Shown here: positions 4,011-5,321 of the stretch, in pieces
Position numbering within the stretch: the stretch's first letter is position 1
How the letters are laid out: each line of letters starts with the position of its first letter
Assembly: GCA_029077775.1 (NCBI GenBank)
Contig: JAQNCU010000228.1
Span: forward strand, 1-5,321
DNA from: Acidocella sp.
GTDB lineage: Bacteria > Pseudomonadota > Alphaproteobacteria > Acetobacterales > Acetobacteraceae
Direction: 5' to 3'
Length of the DNA: 5,321 nt
Position numbers and translations under genes: made by a program
Notes under the pieces: generated by a model
Databases searched by the model: none
The model's input: only the letters and a program-made list of their open reading frames with translations
What the model was told of the DNA's origin: nothing

Positions 4011-5321
4011 GTGCGTTCTGTTCCCCGGCTGAAATTGAAATGGGTTGCCCCCTCCGGGCTCGCGCTGGCGCTTTCGGGCTGTATGATGGGCCCCAATTTC
4101 CACCCGCCGCACCCGGCGGTGCCCGCCGCGTTTATCAATGATTCGCCCGCAAACGCAGGCCCGGCTTATGTCACGGGCGATGCTGTGGACCCGCAATGGT
4201 GGAACAGCTTTCATGATGCGGAGCTGACCAGCCTGGAGACCCGGGCGGTGGCGCAGAACCTCGATGTGCAAATGGCGACGCAACGGCTGCTGGAAGCCCA
4301 GGCCCAGGCGCAGATTGATGGCGCGGTGCTATACCCGAATTTGGGCGCGGCGGCGAGCTATACCCGCGAGGGGCCAAGCAAAAAGGGGATTTTTGCGGCT
4401 TTTGGCGCGGCGGGTGGTGCATCGACATCGGCGGGCAGTGTTGCCAACGGATCATCCCGCGCCTCCGGCGGCGGGGCCATTCCGGGTGCGACCATCAACG
4501 CGCTGGATTTGTACCAATACGGGTTGCAGTCTGATTATGACCTCGATCTATGGGGTAAAAACCGCCGCGCGGCAGAGGCAGCCATCGCCGCCGCGCAAGC
4601 CTCGGCTGAGGCGCGCCGCGCCGCATTGCTGAATGTTGAGGCGCAGGTGGCCAGCAATTACATCCAGCTGCGCGGGACCGAATATGTACTCGGCATCATC
4701 CAGCAGAACCTGGATTCGGCCAACCAATTGGTAAACCTGACCAATGAACGCCAGCAGGCCGGGCTGACCACGGCGCTGGATGTGGCCAATGCGCGGGCAA
4801 CTGCGGCCCAGATTCAGGCGCAGATACCATCGCTCACCGCCACCAGGGACGCGCTGATCGGCCAGATTGGGCTGTTGCTGGGTGTAACACCGGAGGTTTT
4901 ACCGGCTGAGCTGACCACACCCGCCGCCGTGCCGCTGACCCCGCCCAGCGTGCCTGTGGGGATGCCGGGGGATTTGCTGCGCCGCCGCCCGGATGTGCGC
5001 GAGGCCGAGGCCAGCCTGCATGAAGCGACCGCCGAGACCGGCGTGGCCGAGGCCGATTTTTTCCCCGACATCTCGCTCTCAGGCTCGGTCTCGCTCCAGG
5101 CGTTGCAGTTCAAAAACCTGAACGAGCTGGCGGCGATTACCTATGCCGTGGGGCCGAATATCTCCATCCCGCTGTTTGAGGGCGGACAGTTGCGCGGCCA
5201 GCTTTCGCTGCGCAAGGCCCAACAGAGACAAGCCGCGATTGCCTATGCCAAAACCGTACTGACCGCGTATTATCAGGTGGACACGGCGCTCTCGGCCTAT
5301 AGCCAGGAACATGCGGCGTTA
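4011..5321 (+). CDS. NodT-family outer-membrane efflux lipoprotein, 3' end missing
   Basis: This is the TolC-like outer-membrane factor that completes the export path. The frame is open from the GTG at 4011 to the window edge: 437 codons without a stop, where the family usually has about 470-520. A lipoprotein signal peptide leads: basic VPRLKLK, a hydrophobic stretch, and the lipobox LSGC with Cys24; Met at +2 does not signal inner-membrane retention. Then come QWWNSFHDAELTSL (62-75), the helix-rich repeat LDVQMATQRLLEAQAQAQ, YGLQSDYDLDLWGKNRRAAEAA (about 170-191), the TTALDVANARA segment, and the family signature RRRPDVREAEASLHEA (324-339) with GVAEADFFPDISLSG (344-358) and ISIPLFEGGQLRGQL. 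A Gly/Ser/Ala-rich stretch at about 124-160 looks like a flexible loop. The gene starts 11 bases after the pump's stop and is clearly co-transcribed. The lost 3' end should encode the last coiled coil. Confidence 0.93.
   Translation, partial: MRSVPRLKLKWVAPSGLALALSGCMMGPNFHPPHPAVPAAFINDSPANAGPAYVTGDAVDPQWWNSFHDAELTSLETRAVAQNLDVQMATQRLLEAQAQAQIDGAVLYPNLGAAASYTREGPSKKGIFAAFGAAGGASTSAGSVANGSSRASGGGAIPGATINALDLYQYGLQSDYDLDLWGKNRRAAEAAIAAAQASAEARRAALLNVEAQVASNYIQLRGTEYVLGIIQQNLDSANQLVNLTNERQQAGLTTALDVANARATAAQIQAQIPSLTATRDALIGQIGLLLGVTPEVLPAELTTPAAVPLTPPSVPVGMPGDLLRRRPDVREAEASLHEATAETGVAEADFFPDISLSGSVSLQALQFKNLNELAAITYAVGPNISIPLFEGGQLRGQLSLRKAQQRQAAIAYAKTVLTAYYQVDTALSAYSQEHAAL

Noticed and set aside
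4264..4632. 122-codon plus-strand open frame inside the outer-membrane factor
   Set aside because: It is an off-frame, Arg/Pro-rich translation of a region whose true frame gives a continuous NodT-family protein.
1..5321. tRNA, rRNA, CRISPR array, transposase, terminal repeats or phage genes
   Set aside because: No supporting sequence was seen on either strand.

Overview
The window looks like an ordinary chromosomal segment of an alphaproteobacterium. The G+C content is moderately high by eye (about 60% in the genes), with GC-rich third codon positions. The combination of a CheW-type chemotaxis protein with an EmrAB/NodT-type tripartite efflux operon would fit the Rhodospirillales, perhaps an Acetobacteraceae relative. 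That placement is inference from composition and gene content; no marker gene is present.

Layout: (1) Positions 2-481, plus strand, hold the 3' part of a CheW-like chemotaxis coupling protein whose start lies upstream of the window. (2) Positions 506-1156, minus strand, hold a 216-residue protein that I cannot assign to a function. It converges on the cheW-like gene with only 24 bases between the stop codons, and a perfect 7-bp hairpin lies on its stop codon. A second, stronger hairpin (8-bp stem, 4-nt loop) lies inside its coding sequence. (3) Positions 1157-1483 are a 327-base divergent intergenic region with an AT-rich core, several short palindromes, and a coding-like stretch that may be a gene remnant. 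(4) Positions 1484-5321, plus strand, are a tightly packed three-gene efflux operon: a HlyD/EmrA-type periplasmic adaptor, a DHA2-family (EmrB-type) 14-TM proton antiporter, and a NodT-family outer-membrane factor lipoprotein that runs off the right end.

The three operon genes make a complete inner membrane-periplasm-outer membrane export path. The MFS pump drives transport with the proton gradient, the adaptor bridges the periplasm, and the lipoprotein forms the outer-membrane duct. The substrate cannot be read from sequence. All three appear to use non-ATG start codons (TTG, GTG, GTG). No transcriptional regulator is visible; the divergent position, where a TetR, MarR or LysR gene often sits, holds the protein of unknown function instead. 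I found no mobile element, tRNA, rRNA or CRISPR array, and no evidence of a novel multi-gene system. The most open questions are the unknown gene with its two hairpins and the coding-like remnant in the intergenic region.
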